A program made the translations under genes and the position numbers. DNA of 64,000 nucleotides from Veillonella denticariosi JCM 15641 (GTDB lineage: Bacteria > Bacillota > Negativicutes > Veillonellales > Veillonellaceae): contig NZ_PPDB01000003.1 of assembly GCF_002959855.1 (NCBI RefSeq), forward strand, positions 310,001 through 374,000, written 5' to 3'. The notes beneath the pieces were generated by a model. It had not been told where the DNA came from. It saw nothing but the letters and a program-made list of their open reading frames with translations, and made no database searches. Within the stretch, counting starts at the first letter, position 1, and every line of letters starts with the position of its first letter. Shown here in pieces: positions 43,922 through 52,877 of this stretch.

Positions 43922-44875
43922 TTAAAATAGATCTTTTTTCCACATGCCGATGATGGCAATGATGGAACACACCACGGAAATGCCTACCACTTCATAGAAT
44001 CCGTTCGGATCGTCCTGGAACGGCAATGCCACATTCGTCCCCCACAGGCTGAATATAATCGTCGGCACCGCCAAGGTAATCGTAAGGGCCGCCAACATTT
44101 TCATCACCATATTGAGGTTATTTGAAATGATGGATGTGAAAGCGTTCATCATATTCATCAGAATGTTAGAGTACATCTCAACCATCTCGATGGCCTGTTT
44201 ATTCTCGATAATAACGTCTTCCAGGAGGTCTTCGTCCTCTTCGTACATCTTGAGCAGATGTTTATAAGTCGTATGACCGCGCAAACGCAACAGCCTCTCC
44301 ATAACGGTACCGTTCGTACGCAAGGCGGACGTAAAGTATGTCATGGATTTCTGTAATTCCAACAACTGGAAAAAGTCCTTATTCTTCGTCGTATGACGCA
44401 ACTGAACTTCGATATCGTCGGTACGGCGGTTGATCTGTTGCAAGTAACGCAGGAACAGCGTTGCCGTGCGGTACAGAATCTGGAACAGGAACCGCGTCTT
44501 TTTATACGTATAGAACGTAGACAGTTGATTCGAAATGAACGGATATAACACCTCGGACTCTTCAAGGCATACGGTAATGAAGAAGTCAGGCGTCAAAAAG
44601 ATGCCGAGCGGCACTGTATCGTACATATCGTTACCACGAATCGCCGGAATGTTGATAACGACGAAAATATAATTATCCTCCAACTCCACGTGAGAACGTT
44701 CTTCCATATCGAGAGCGGTCTTTAATACATCCGTCGGAATTTCCGTCAAAATATTGATGAGGGATAACTCATCGGGGTCAGGGTTCACCAAATTTACCCA
44801 AGAACCTTTTGTGGCATCTGACACAGTGTAGTCGGCAACTAATTCTTCTTCAATATGTTTGTACACCGTAATCAT
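43922..44875 (-). CDS. corA: CorA-family divalent cation transporter with GTN in place of GMN
   Basis: A 317-residue inner-membrane protein of the CorA superfamily: an N-terminal soluble funnel domain, a long helix with an acidic cluster (MYEEDEDLLEDVIIENKQ, about 205-222), and two C-terminal membrane helices, ending in a basic WKKDLF. The usual pore-mouth motif YGMNF is replaced by WGTNV (about residue 280). The branch with GxN variants transports magnesium or other divalent ions, and selectivity is not certain. GGAGGG lies 5 nt before the ATG. The gene is single, followed by tRNA-Ser. Confidence 0.85.
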   Translation of the reverse strand: MITVYKHIEEELVADYTVSDATKGSWVNLVNPDPDELSLINILTEIPTDVLKTALDMEERSHVELEDNYIFVVINIPAIRGNDMYDTVPLGIFLTPDFFITVCLEESEVLYPFISNQLSTFYTYKKTRFLFQILYRTATLFLRYLQQINRRTDDIEVQLRHTTKNKDFFQLLELQKSMTYFTSALRTNGTVMERLLRLRGHTTYKHLLKMYEEDEDLLEDVIIENKQAIEMVEMYSNILMNMMNAFTSIISNNLNMVMKMLAALTITLAVPTIIFSLWGTNVALPFQDDPNGFYEVVGISVVCSIIAIIGMWKKDLF

Positions 44876-44971
44876 GCTATCCCTCCTTCCAACGAACGTA
44901 CAATAATAATCATCTCTAAAATTATATACTATTTAAGGATGCTATTCAATTCAAGATGCTTAATTTTCTCT

Positions 44972-45012
44972 GTGAAAGTAAAAGAGACCGTCCAACGGAC
45001 ATCCTCTTTCAC
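44972..45012. terminator. Intergenic hairpin closed by GTGAAAG/CTTTCAC
   Basis: GTGAAAG (44972-44978) and CTTTCAC (45006-45012) face each other. An alternative stem AAAGAG/CTCTTT with inner GTCC/GGAC fits the same region. It lies between the Zn/Cd ATPase stop (45155) and the corA start (44875), both on the minus strand. A second perfect hairpin, GCCGATAC-CAT-GTATCGGC, occurs at 45055-45073. Confidence 0.6.
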
Positions 45013-45154
45013 CGGATTTATATGTCTATGAGAATACCATATATCTAGGAGAATGCCGATACCATGTATCGGCCGGTCTATGTTGCCCCTGATGTTCTGA
45101 TAATTACAACAACCCCAGAAGCAAATTGACCGCTTTCACAAAGGAAAGTCTATC

Positions 45155-47290
45155 TTAACCTTTTCGGTTTAAGATTCGGATGGAGTTTAAGATACAGAGG
45201 ATGGATACCCCTGTGTCGCCGAATACGGCCCACCACATGGACGCATAGCCCATGAGGCCCATCGCCATGATGATGATCTTGACGGCAATGGCGAATACTA
45301 CATTTTGCCATGCCACACTCAATGTCGCCTTGGAAAGGTCGATAACATGAGCGATAGCTTTCAAAGAAGGACGCATGAATACGACATCGGCCGCTTCAAT
45401 GGCCGCATCGGCACCACTGCCCATCGCACCGCCCACATCGGCACCGGCCAATACAGGGGCATCATTGATACCGTCCCCGACGAACATGGTCGGGCCATAT
45501 TCGGAACGAACACCCTGCACGGCGGATAATTTATCTTGCGGCAACAATTGAGCACGCACGGCGCTCACGCCGGTCTGTTTCGCAATATAATCGGCACTGG
45601 CTTGCGCATCGCCGGTCAACATGATGGTCTTGATATTCTGACGGTTAAGATCTTTAATCGCCTCCGCAGAATCAGGTCGAGGTTCATCGGCAATGATGAT
45701 ACGACCGATATACACATTACCTTCCGCAACAAGCACCTCTGTACCGTATTCCGCAGCATCGGTAGGATAGCCCTGCACCTCATAGCGTTCCATGAGTCGA
45801 CGGTTGCCGACAAGAACCTGTTGAACGTTGGTCATGCCTACCATGCCTTCTCCGGCCAATTCCTGAACAAAGTCGGAAGCCTCGACCGTAACCCCCCGGT
45901 TCTTCGCTTCAGCGACGATACTCGTTGCAATCGGATGGGTGGATACGGCTTCAATAGCGGCAGCCATAGATAACAAATGAACCTCGCTCACATGTGAACC
46001 GACGGTTTCCACCGTATTAACCTTGAACTCACCGGATGTAATCGTGCCAGTTTTATCGAGTGCCACAGCTTTCACATTCGCAAGGGCCTCGATAACACGA
46101 CCGCCCTTAAGCAAGATGCCGTGTTTCGACGCATTGCCGATCCCCGAGAAGAACGCCAACGGAACGCTGAGCACCAATGCGCATGGGCAGGAAATTACGA
46201 GGAATGTAAGGGCCGTATAAATCCATTTATTCCAGTCCCCCGTGATAAGAGACGGAATGATGGCGACGGCGATGGCCAACGCTACAACAATCGGTGTGTA
46301 TACGCGGGCAAAGCGCGTGATGAAACGGTCAATTTTCGGTTTTGAGGACGCTGCATTTTCGACGGCATCCAAAATCTTAGTCACCATCGATTCTTCAAGA
46401 ACCTTATCGACACGCATCGTAATGCGGCCGGATTCATTGATACAACCGGACATGAGTTGTGTACCCGCTACGGCACGTACGGGAACGGGTTCACCTGTTA
46501 CAGGCGCCGTATTGACACGGGTCTCGCCTTCAAGGACGGTGCCGTCCAACGGAATTAAATCGCCGGGACGTACTTCGACGGTCCAGCCCACCTCAACTTT
46601 TTCAGGGGCCATCACGACGATTTCGCCACCGCAGCATGTATCGACAACGCGTACCTCCTGAGGACGCATATCGACAGCATTCATAATCTCCGTACGGCTG
46701 CGGTCCGTCGCTTTATGTTCAAAGAACTCGCCGATACGGTAGAACAGAATAACGCCTACCGCTTCAGGCAATGCATCGATGGCGATGGCACCCAATGTCG
46801 CGATGGACATGAGGAAGTTTTCGTCGAATACTTCACCCTTCAGGATGTTACGGCCTGCGATACGCAGCACAGGGAACGCAAGAATCACATACGCGATGTA
46901 ATAAATAGGCTTTTCGATACTTTCAGGCATACCGATAGCAGGATAAAACGCGGTCAACGCTTCATAGGCCATGAATAATAAGCCCGCCACGATAACGGCA
47001 ATCGTAACGGCATCGCTACCGTGATCATGACTATGCCCGTGATCGTCCATAACCGCCTTGGATTTACGTTCGTAATCAGCCACGGTCACACCCTCTTCAA
47101 TGGCATCGCAAATGTCCTGAATATCCTGTTTTAAAGCCTCCCGATCGGACCAAGAGCCGGTCAATTTCAATTGATGCGTAGCAATGGCGAAATTTGCCGT
47201 CTCGATACCGTCCATCTTGCGGATACGGTCCTCAATCTTCGCTGCGCAATTAGCACAATTCAGATCCTGCAACAATAATGTTTCTTCCAT
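45155..47290 (-). CDS. Zn/Cd/Pb-type P1B ATPase
   Basis: A 711-residue inner-membrane heavy-metal exporter of the ZntA/CadA group. An N-terminal heavy-metal-associated domain carries the metal-binding CANC motif (about residues 14-17), followed by a His-rich linker HGHSHDHG (about 88-95). The transmembrane CPC motif is SCPCALVL, the phosphorylation site is DKTGTITSG, and the HP-motif is STHPIA; a hinge GDGINDAPVL is present. The CPC plus His-rich linker and lack of Cu-type features favour zinc, cadmium and lead. An ArsR/SmtB-like operator lies 63 bp upstream, but no ArsR gene is in the window. Confidence 0.93.
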   Translation of the reverse strand: MEETLLLQDLNCANCAAKIEDRIRKMDGIETANFAIATHQLKLTGSWSDREALKQDIQDICDAIEEGVTVADYERKSKAVMDDHGHSHDHGSDAVTIAVIVAGLLFMAYEALTAFYPAIGMPESIEKPIYYIAYVILAFPVLRIAGRNILKGEVFDENFLMSIATLGAIAIDALPEAVGVILFYRIGEFFEHKATDRSRTEIMNAVDMRPQEVRVVDTCCGGEIVVMAPEKVEVGWTVEVRPGDLIPLDGTVLEGETRVNTAPVTGEPVPVRAVAGTQLMSGCINESGRITMRVDKVLEESMVTKILDAVENAASSKPKIDRFITRFARVYTPIVVALAIAVAIIPSLITGDWNKWIYTALTFLVISCPCALVLSVPLAFFSGIGNASKHGILLKGGRVIEALANVKAVALDKTGTITSGEFKVNTVETVGSHVSEVHLLSMAAAIEAVSTHPIATSIVAEAKNRGVTVEASDFVQELAGEGMVGMTNVQQVLVGNRRLMERYEVQGYPTDAAEYGTEVLVAEGNVYIGRIIIADEPRPDSAEAIKDLNRQNIKTIMLTGDAQASADYIAKQTGVSAVRAQLLPQDKLSAVQGVRSEYGPTMFVGDGINDAPVLAGADVGGAMGSGADAAIEAADVVFMRPSLKAIAHVIDLSKATLSVAWQNVVFAIAVKIIIMAMGLMGYASMWWAVFGDTGVSILCILNSIRILNRKG

Positions 47291-47352
47291 GATGTCTCCT
47301 TATCGATATGTGAAAGCATATCTATCTTTACTTCGCCACAATATAACGAAAA

Positions 47353-47386
47353 AATAAACATATGAATGTTTGTTCATATGTTTATT
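47353..47386. promoter_or_regulatory. ArsR/SmtB-type metal-response operator
   Basis: AATAAACATATGAA (47353-47366) and TTCATATGTTTATT (47373-47386) are perfect 14-bp arms around a 6-nt centre. The core ATATGAA-N6-TTCATAT matches the inverted repeat bound by SmtB, CzrA and CadC-type zinc/cadmium repressors. It lies 63 bp upstream of the P-type ATPase start, where its promoter should be. Confidence 0.8.
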
Positions 47387-47465
47387 CTAATAAAATATAT
47401 TGTATCTGTCAAGAAGAATTATCAATAATAATATACACCAAAATTTCTGAAATCAACAGGCCCTA

Positions 47466-47789
47466 TTACTCATATAAATTAAGTTCTTTAATATCCTTAA
47501 AAGAAATGATCGCGCCTTCAACAGATAATCTATGAGACGACCGTTCTACAGCCTCGACAGTACCTACTGACTCCGTATAACGGTGACCGGTATAGTACAG
47601 AACCCGCACAAAATCCCCTTCTGCAAGCGACTGAATCGTGCGATTCAACTCCTCCAATTGATCTTCCGACAACTCTACACGAGCCTCTTTAGGCCGCGAT
47701 GCGGCGCCCAGCAATGCTTCAAAGCCCTTGAGCGCCGCAAAGGGCATAAACTGCTTAGCCCGTTGTAAACGGGACATACGTTGCTTCAT
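47466..47789 (-). CDS. YolD-like protein
   Basis: A 107-residue cytosolic protein of the YolD-like family: the N-terminal RAKQFMPFAALKGFEALLG is characteristic, and the C-terminal part contains a GDFVRVLYYTGHRYTESVG beta segment. YolD-like proteins are encoded beside Y-family DNA polymerases in Bacillus and phages and probably help or regulate them. The gene starts 23 bp after the polymerase gene and is likely in the same operon. GGGGAGAGG precedes the ATG. Confidence 0.86.
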   Translation of the reverse strand: MKQRMSRLQRAKQFMPFAALKGFEALLGAASRPKEARVELSEDQLEELNRTIQSLAEGDFVRVLYYTGHRYTESVGTVEAVERSSHRLSVEGAIISFKDIKELNLYE

Positions 47790-47812
47790 GAATCTATACC
47801 TCTCCCCCTGTT

Positions 47813-49096
47813 CTACTCTCCGTTATGGCCACCTATCAATGTATTCCTGAAGCGCATGGTACCTTCGCTCTGCAGGCTCGATGCACGCAGAATAGCATTT
47901 TTACCGAACTGCTCCTTAATAGATAACATCGCCTCCTGCACCTGTCGTTCCTTATTCTCCGTATCGATTGTGAAAGCACTGAACAGGTCCTCCTCCTGCG
48001 GTATAGCGGAGCGATTGACCAAATTCTCGAAACTCACCCCTATACGACGGATAAGCTCATCTTTATGACAGTGCTGCTCATATAATTTAACGACCGCCGC
48101 CGTCAAAACCTGAAGTGAATCCGTATACTGCTTTAATTTCTTAGAACCCCCGGTGGAACGAACCGCATCATCGGCATAACCGATATGAACGTGAATATGG
48201 TCGGTCACACCTTTGATTTGTAACAGATCTAACACCAAAGACTCCACCATTTCACGCATAGGCACATGAGCTTCTTCATAGGTATAATTCCGCAGTAGGA
48301 TTTGGCTACGCGACACTGAGTGCTTTGCGGGGCGATATGCATGAATATCGGCAATCGTACACGGTTCACGCCCCCACGCATGGTCGATAATCAACTCCGC
48401 ATTAACGCCGAACTCTTTATACAACTTTGCCTCCGGAATCAAGGTGACCCCATGCAAATCAAAGGCCCCATACCTGTGTAATCGGTTTGCTATACCCCTT
48501 CCGATCTGCCATATATCGGTAAGAGGCTGATGATACCAAATCTGTTCTTTAAAAAGACTTTCATCAAGATACCCGATAAAATCAGGTGCATGTTTCGCGA
48601 GGATATCGAGGGCAATCTTGGCGAGGAACAGATTCGTACCGATACCGACGGTAGCGTAAATACGAGTCACCTCCAACACCGCATCGAGGAACATCTGCGC
48701 CAGCTGACGCGGCGTCTTCTTATATAGCGGTAAATACGACGTTATATCGATAAAGTACTCGTCGATTGAATACACATGCACATCCTCAGGCGCCACATAC
48801 CGTAATAATGTACCGTAAATCTCGGCGGACACCTCCATATAGCGTTTCATATGCGGTTTGACCGTCAAATACTCAATATGAGGAGGAATCTGAAAGAGCC
48901 GACTGCGATTCTTGACGCCCATCTGTTTTAAAGCCGGCGAAATCGCCAGCGTAATGGCGCCCTTTCCACGCGAACCATCGGCTACCACAAGAGGCGTTGT
49001 AAACGGATTGAGCCCTAAATCGGCGCACTCAACAGACGCATAAAAACATTTCAGATCGATACACATATATACCCGATCCGTATCGGCCGAACCCAT
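47813..49096 (-). CDS. Y-family DNA polymerase (UmuC/DinB-like)
   Basis: A 427-residue translesion DNA polymerase. The metal-site motifs CIDLKCFYASVE (residues 11-22) and VYSIDEYFIDIT (about 110-121, with the D-E pair) are intact, and a helix-hairpin-helix DIWQIGRGIANRL lies at about 210. The little-finger region follows. The N-terminal length and the companion YolD gene resemble Bacillus YqjW/UvrX. It would copy past lesions at low fidelity, possibly as part of the SOS response, since a LexA-like box overlaps the predicted promoter. GGGAGG precedes ATG 49096. Confidence 0.9.
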   Translation of the reverse strand: MGSADTDRVYMCIDLKCFYASVECADLGLNPFTTPLVVADGSRGKGAITLAISPALKQMGVKNRSRLFQIPPHIEYLTVKPHMKRYMEVSAEIYGTLLRYVAPEDVHVYSIDEYFIDITSYLPLYKKTPRQLAQMFLDAVLEVTRIYATVGIGTNLFLAKIALDILAKHAPDFIGYLDESLFKEQIWYHQPLTDIWQIGRGIANRLHRYGAFDLHGVTLIPEAKLYKEFGVNAELIIDHAWGREPCTIADIHAYRPAKHSVSRSQILLRNYTYEEAHVPMREMVESLVLDLLQIKGVTDHIHVHIGYADDAVRSTGGSKKLKQYTDSLQVLTAAVVKLYEQHCHKDELIRRIGVSFENLVNRSAIPQEEDLFSAFTIDTENKERQVQEAMLSIKEQFGKNAILRASSLQSEGTMRFRNTLIGGHNGE

Positions 49097-49164
49097 ACAA
49101 ACACCTCCCTACCGCTAACCCTATACCTTTTACAAATCTTACCGTCGCAGTGATTACTATGATT

Positions 49165-49204
49165 AGTATAACAAAAACATACAATTATTTCAAACGTATG
49201 TTTG
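49165..49204 (-). promoter_or_regulatory. Promoter of the Y-family polymerase gene with LexA-like box
   Basis: On the minus strand TTGAAA (49188-49193) and TATACT (49165-49170) are spaced by exactly 17 bp. The dyad CAAAC-N4-GTTTG (49191-49204) overlaps the -35 element. This differs by one base per arm from the Gram-positive LexA box CGAAC-N4-GTTCG. A repressor there would block the promoter. Confidence 0.6.
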
Positions 49205-49261
49205 TTATTATAGGAGCATTATTGGTATCAGAATATTTTTTAGTATCAACAGCGCAACAAT

Positions 49262-49312
49262 ATAAAAAGAGCCCCTAACACCGGATATATCATCCAGTAC
49301 TAGAGACTCTTA
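49262..49312 (-). terminator. Terminator of the osmoprotectant transporter gene
   Basis: On the minus strand an interrupted stem (AGAG, CTAG, GGAT with ATCC, TAG, CTCT) is followed by TTTTTATA. It lies about 95 bp after the stop at 49406. The remainder of the 49097-49405 gap holds the polymerase gene promoter described separately. Confidence 0.65.
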
Positions 49313-49405
49313 TATGTTCAAATTCTATGAAATTTTGAGACTTTCACATGATGCATATCAGAATAATTCCGATAGCAACCCTAAAGAAAACAGAATCAAT
49401 ACATT

Positions 49406-50962
49406 TTATAGCAACTTATGCTCAACTAAAAACTCATGGGCCACATCGGTCGGCAATCGATGTTCTGTTTCAACGGCATAGTTCATTTTAGCCATATCCT
49501 GATCGGTGATGGTCCCGGTCAACGATTCCAAAATCGCTCTTAATTCAGGATGCGCCGCCAAGGCTTCCGTGCGCACCACATTACCGCACATGTACGAAGG
49601 ATAGAGATGCTTATCATCCTGTAAGACGGTAATAGGGGCTCTGCTCAATTGCCCGTCCGTCGTAAATATAGGCATGGCATCGACTTCACCGCGTTCAATC
49701 GCCTCGTATTTGAGGCCGATATCTATGTCTTTAGTGTTTTTGAACTGCATGCCATATACGCGTTGCAAGCCTTCATAGCCGTCGGCGCGACCGAAGAAAT
49801 CATATTCGCCGCCCAGCGTAAGTCGTGGCGCTATGCGCGCTAAGTCGGAATATGTTTTCAGATTGTATATGCTTGCGAGTTCATTTCGCACCGCCAATCC
49901 ATAGGTGTTGTTGAATCCATACATGCCTACCCATTCGAAATCATATTTATCCTTATAGGCCTGTGAAAGCTCGTTAAATCGGCTTTCATCATAGGCGTCA
50001 GTATTTTTCAACACCGCATTCCAAGCGGTCCCCGTATATTCCGGATAGATATCAAACTGCCCCGATACCATGGCCGGGTGAATATTGGAGGTACCTCCGC
50101 CAACGCCCTCTGTAAGCTCCACGGTCAAATCGGTTCGAGTCTCAATCAATTCTTTCAGAATATTTCCCAAGATCAGCTGCTCCGTCATCGGCTTCGTCGC
50201 TACGCGAACGACCTTAGCCTTCGTCTGCGTCGCATAAATATGATTCTCGTAAATAGACCAGCCACCTATACCGATGCCGACGGTCAGCAAAATGATACCG
50301 AGGGTATACACATAGCGACTATCAGCACCCCTGACGCGAATCAATCTTTCATAAACGGAAAACAGGCAATCTACACCGATAGCCAGCAAAGCGATGAGAA
50401 TACTGCCCGCGACGGTCAACGCACCCTGGTTTGTAGTGATGCCTCTATAAATGGCCACGCCCAAACCGCCGGCGCCGATGAACGATGCGATACCGGTCAA
50501 GGCAATCGTCATGATGGACATCGTTCGTATGCCCGCTATAATGCTGGGCATCGCCAGAGGGATTTCTATGTTCCATAAACGCTGACATCGTGAAAGCCCC
50601 AATGCAATGCCGGCTTCGTGCATGCTTTTATCAATTTGTGAAAGTCCCACAAAGGTGCCGCGCACCATAGGCAGCAATGCATAAATGACCAGTGCGATAA
50701 CAGCCGTCACATCGCCTACGCCGGACACATATAACAGGAGGCCGAGCATCGATATGGAGGGAATGGTATACAGGAAGTTAACAACCATCATAACCGGTCC
50801 CGAAAAGCGACGGTATTCGTAAATGAATACGCCCAGCAATCCGCCCAGTATGATAGCGATGATAGATGCTATGAACGCAATTTCTACATGTTCCCACAAC
50901 AGGTTCAGAAAAAAGTCGTGGCGACTGATTAATAGTGATATTACTTCATGCATAACATTCAC
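49406..50962 (-). CDS. Osmoprotectant ABC permease fused to its substrate-binding domain
   Basis: A 518-residue inner-membrane protein of the OpuC/ProW-ProX type. The N-terminal half (residues 1-210) is an ABC permease with five or six helices and the EAA loop EAGIALGLSRCQRLWNIEIPLA. After a further helix (about 220-240) comes a glycine betaine/choline-type binding domain (about 250-515) with GGGTSNIHPAMVSGQFDIYPEYTG as a recognisable part. Fused permease-receptor proteins of this sort import betaine, carnitine or choline. The ATP-binding subunit that must drive it is not adjacent. ATG 50962 follows AAAGG. A small gap of 40 bp separates it from dnaB upstream on the same strand. Confidence 0.87.
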   Translation of the reverse strand: MNVMHEVISLLISRHDFFLNLLWEHVEIAFIASIIAIILGGLLGVFIYEYRRFSGPVMMVVNFLYTIPSISMLGLLLYVSGVGDVTAVIALVIYALLPMVRGTFVGLSQIDKSMHEAGIALGLSRCQRLWNIEIPLAMPSIIAGIRTMSIMTIALTGIASFIGAGGLGVAIYRGITTNQGALTVAGSILIALLAIGVDCLFSVYERLIRVRGADSRYVYTLGIILLTVGIGIGGWSIYENHIYATQTKAKVVRVATKPMTEQLILGNILKELIETRTDLTVELTEGVGGGTSNIHPAMVSGQFDIYPEYTGTAWNAVLKNTDAYDESRFNELSQAYKDKYDFEWVGMYGFNNTYGLAVRNELASIYNLKTYSDLARIAPRLTLGGEYDFFGRADGYEGLQRVYGMQFKNTKDIDIGLKYEAIERGEVDAMPIFTTDGQLSRAPITVLQDDKHLYPSYMCGNVVRTEALAAHPELRAILESLTGTITDQDMAKMNYAVETEHRLPTDVAHEFLVEHKLL

Positions 50963-51002
50963 CGCCTTTCTATCATAACCACTTTACAGGATTGTCGATA
51001 TA

Positions 51003-52361
51003 TTATTGTTCAGGCCCCATGTCTTTATAGGCCACATCGCGGAAGCGCGTCAATTCACCGATGAATTGAAGTTCCACGGTGCCGACGGAGCCGTTACGAT
51101 GTTTACGGATGAGGACCTCTGCATTATCACCCTTCTCAGAGTTTTCATCGTAATATTTATCACGATACAGGAAGATAACGATATCCGCATCCTGCTCAAG
51201 AGAACCGGATTCGCGAAGGTCTGAAAGCACGGGCCGTTTATCGGGACGGCTTTCAACGCTACGAGACAGCTGAGACAATGCGATGACAGGAACGTTGAAC
51301 TCACGCGCGATGAGCTTGAGGTTACGGGAAATTTCCGATACCTCCTGCTGACGGTTTTCACTGCCTTTACCCGCATTGCGGCCCTGCATAAGCTGAATAT
51401 AGTCGACGATGACGAGGTCGAGGCCATGCTCAACCTTGAGTCTGCGCAATTTAGAGCGCATATCCTGCACGGTAAGCCCCGGTGTATCATCGATGTACAG
51501 TTTCGATTTACTCATCACATCGGCTGCAGAGATAACCCTGCCCCAATCGTCCTGCGTCATATCGGCGCGGCGCAATTTTTCAGAACTCACCTCCGCCACG
51601 GAGGAAAGAATACGCCCTACCAGCTGTTCCTTGCCCATTTCGAGAGAGAAAAACGCTACGGTCTTGCCGGAAATCATGGACACATTCTGCGCAATATTCA
51701 AGGTAAACGCCGTCTTCCCCATGGCAGGACGCGCCGCTACGAGGATGAGATCCGACTTCTGCAATCCGTTAAATATATGATCCAAGTCCTTAAAGCCCGT
51801 CGGTATCCCCGTAAGAGCGCCTTCATGCTGTTGCAGCGCATTAAGCCTGTCCAGATTGGACAGTACGATGTCACCGATGGCGGAAAAGGATGATTCCGCC
51901 TGCGTTTGACCGCTCACATCGAGGACCATCTGCTCCGCCTTATTCAAAATGGCTGTCGGCTCCTCTTCACCGGCATAAGTCATGCCGACGATTTTATTAC
52001 CCGCATCTATGAGACGGCGCAACTGCGCCTTTTCGCTGATAATACGCGCATGTTGCTCCACATTATACGACACGGACTCATTCGCCAAGGAGGTAATATA
52101 CGCGAGCCCCCCTACGGCATCAAGTCGTTTACGGCGATCCAGTTCTTCCCCGACGGTGATAAAATCCGCCGTCTTATTTCCGTGGATAATCTCCAAAATC
52201 GCATCATAAATAATGCGATGAGCATCCCGGTAAAAGTCCTCTGCTTTCAGAATACTCGTCACCGTATCCACGACGGCGCTCGCATTGGAGCCGTTCGTCA
52301 GCAATGCCCCGAGGACGGCCTTCTCAGCATCTAAATTATGCGGTGGAATGCGTACATCCAT
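51003..52361 (-). CDS. dnaB: Replicative DNA helicase DnaB
   Basis: A 452-residue hexameric helicase that unwinds DNA ahead of the replication fork. The N-terminal helical domain starts PPHNLDAEKAVLGALL, and the C-terminal RecA-like domain has Walker A RPAMGKTAF, the LVIVDYIQLMQG Walker B segment, and the DLRESGSLEQDADIV block. GGGAG lies 6 nt upstream of the ATG. The order yybS-gdpP-rplI-dnaB is conserved in Firmicutes, where dnaB follows rplI. No intein is present. Confidence 0.97.
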   Translation of the reverse strand: MDVRIPPHNLDAEKAVLGALLTNGSNASAVVDTVTSILKAEDFYRDAHRIIYDAILEIIHGNKTADFITVGEELDRRKRLDAVGGLAYITSLANESVSYNVEQHARIISEKAQLRRLIDAGNKIVGMTYAGEEEPTAILNKAEQMVLDVSGQTQAESSFSAIGDIVLSNLDRLNALQQHEGALTGIPTGFKDLDHIFNGLQKSDLILVAARPAMGKTAFTLNIAQNVSMISGKTVAFFSLEMGKEQLVGRILSSVAEVSSEKLRRADMTQDDWGRVISAADVMSKSKLYIDDTPGLTVQDMRSKLRRLKVEHGLDLVIVDYIQLMQGRNAGKGSENRQQEVSEISRNLKLIAREFNVPVIALSQLSRSVESRPDKRPVLSDLRESGSLEQDADIVIFLYRDKYYDENSEKGDNAEVLIRKHRNGSVGTVELQFIGELTRFRDVAYKDMGPEQ

Positions 52362-52430
52362 GATAATCTCCCTTACTAACCTCTATAGATAAAAGAATTC
52401 ACCATACTCTATGAGCATGGTGAAGCCCTA

Positions 52431-52877
52431 TTATTCAGCCACTACATTAACCTTGATGGTCGTTGTAATTTCCGGATGTACGCGCACCAATACGTCATGC
52501 ACACCTAATGTTTTCAACGGTTCTTTGATTTCGATTTTCTTTTTGTCGATGTCGACCTTGTATTGCGCCTTCGCCGCATCGGAAATATCCTTTGCCGTAA
52601 CGGAGCCGAATACGCGACCTTCTTCACCCATGCGAACCTTAACAGTCACTTCCACCTTCGCCAGTTGAGCCGCTAAGATCTTTGCTTCATCATTGGCTAC
52701 CGCTTTATTATGTTCGATAGACGCCTGTTTTTGTTTCGCATTGTTTACATTAGTCGTCGTGCCTTCGAGGCCAAGGCCTTTTTTGATGAGCACATTGCGG
52801 CCGTATGCATCACTGACCTCAACGATTTCACCTTTTTTACCGACTTTTTTTACATCTTCAAGCAATACTACTTTCAT
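52431..52877 (-). CDS. rplI: 50S ribosomal protein L9
   Basis: A 148-residue ribosomal protein with the N-terminal signature MKVVLLEDVKKVGKKGEIVEV, the GYGRNxLI-like stretch DAYGRNVLIKKGL, a connecting helix and a C-terminal domain ending ITTTIKVNVV. L9 binds 23S rRNA and supports reading-frame maintenance. The ATG overlaps the gdpP stop by 4 bp (ATGA), so translation is coupled to gdpP. dnaB follows 69 bp downstream. Confidence 0.97.
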   Translation of the reverse strand: MKVVLLEDVKKVGKKGEIVEVSDAYGRNVLIKKGLGLEGTTTNVNNAKQKQASIEHNKAVANDEAKILAAQLAKVEVTVKVRMGEEGRVFGSVTAKDISDAAKAQYKVDIDKKKIEIKEPLKTLGVHDVLVRVHPEITTTIKVNVVAE

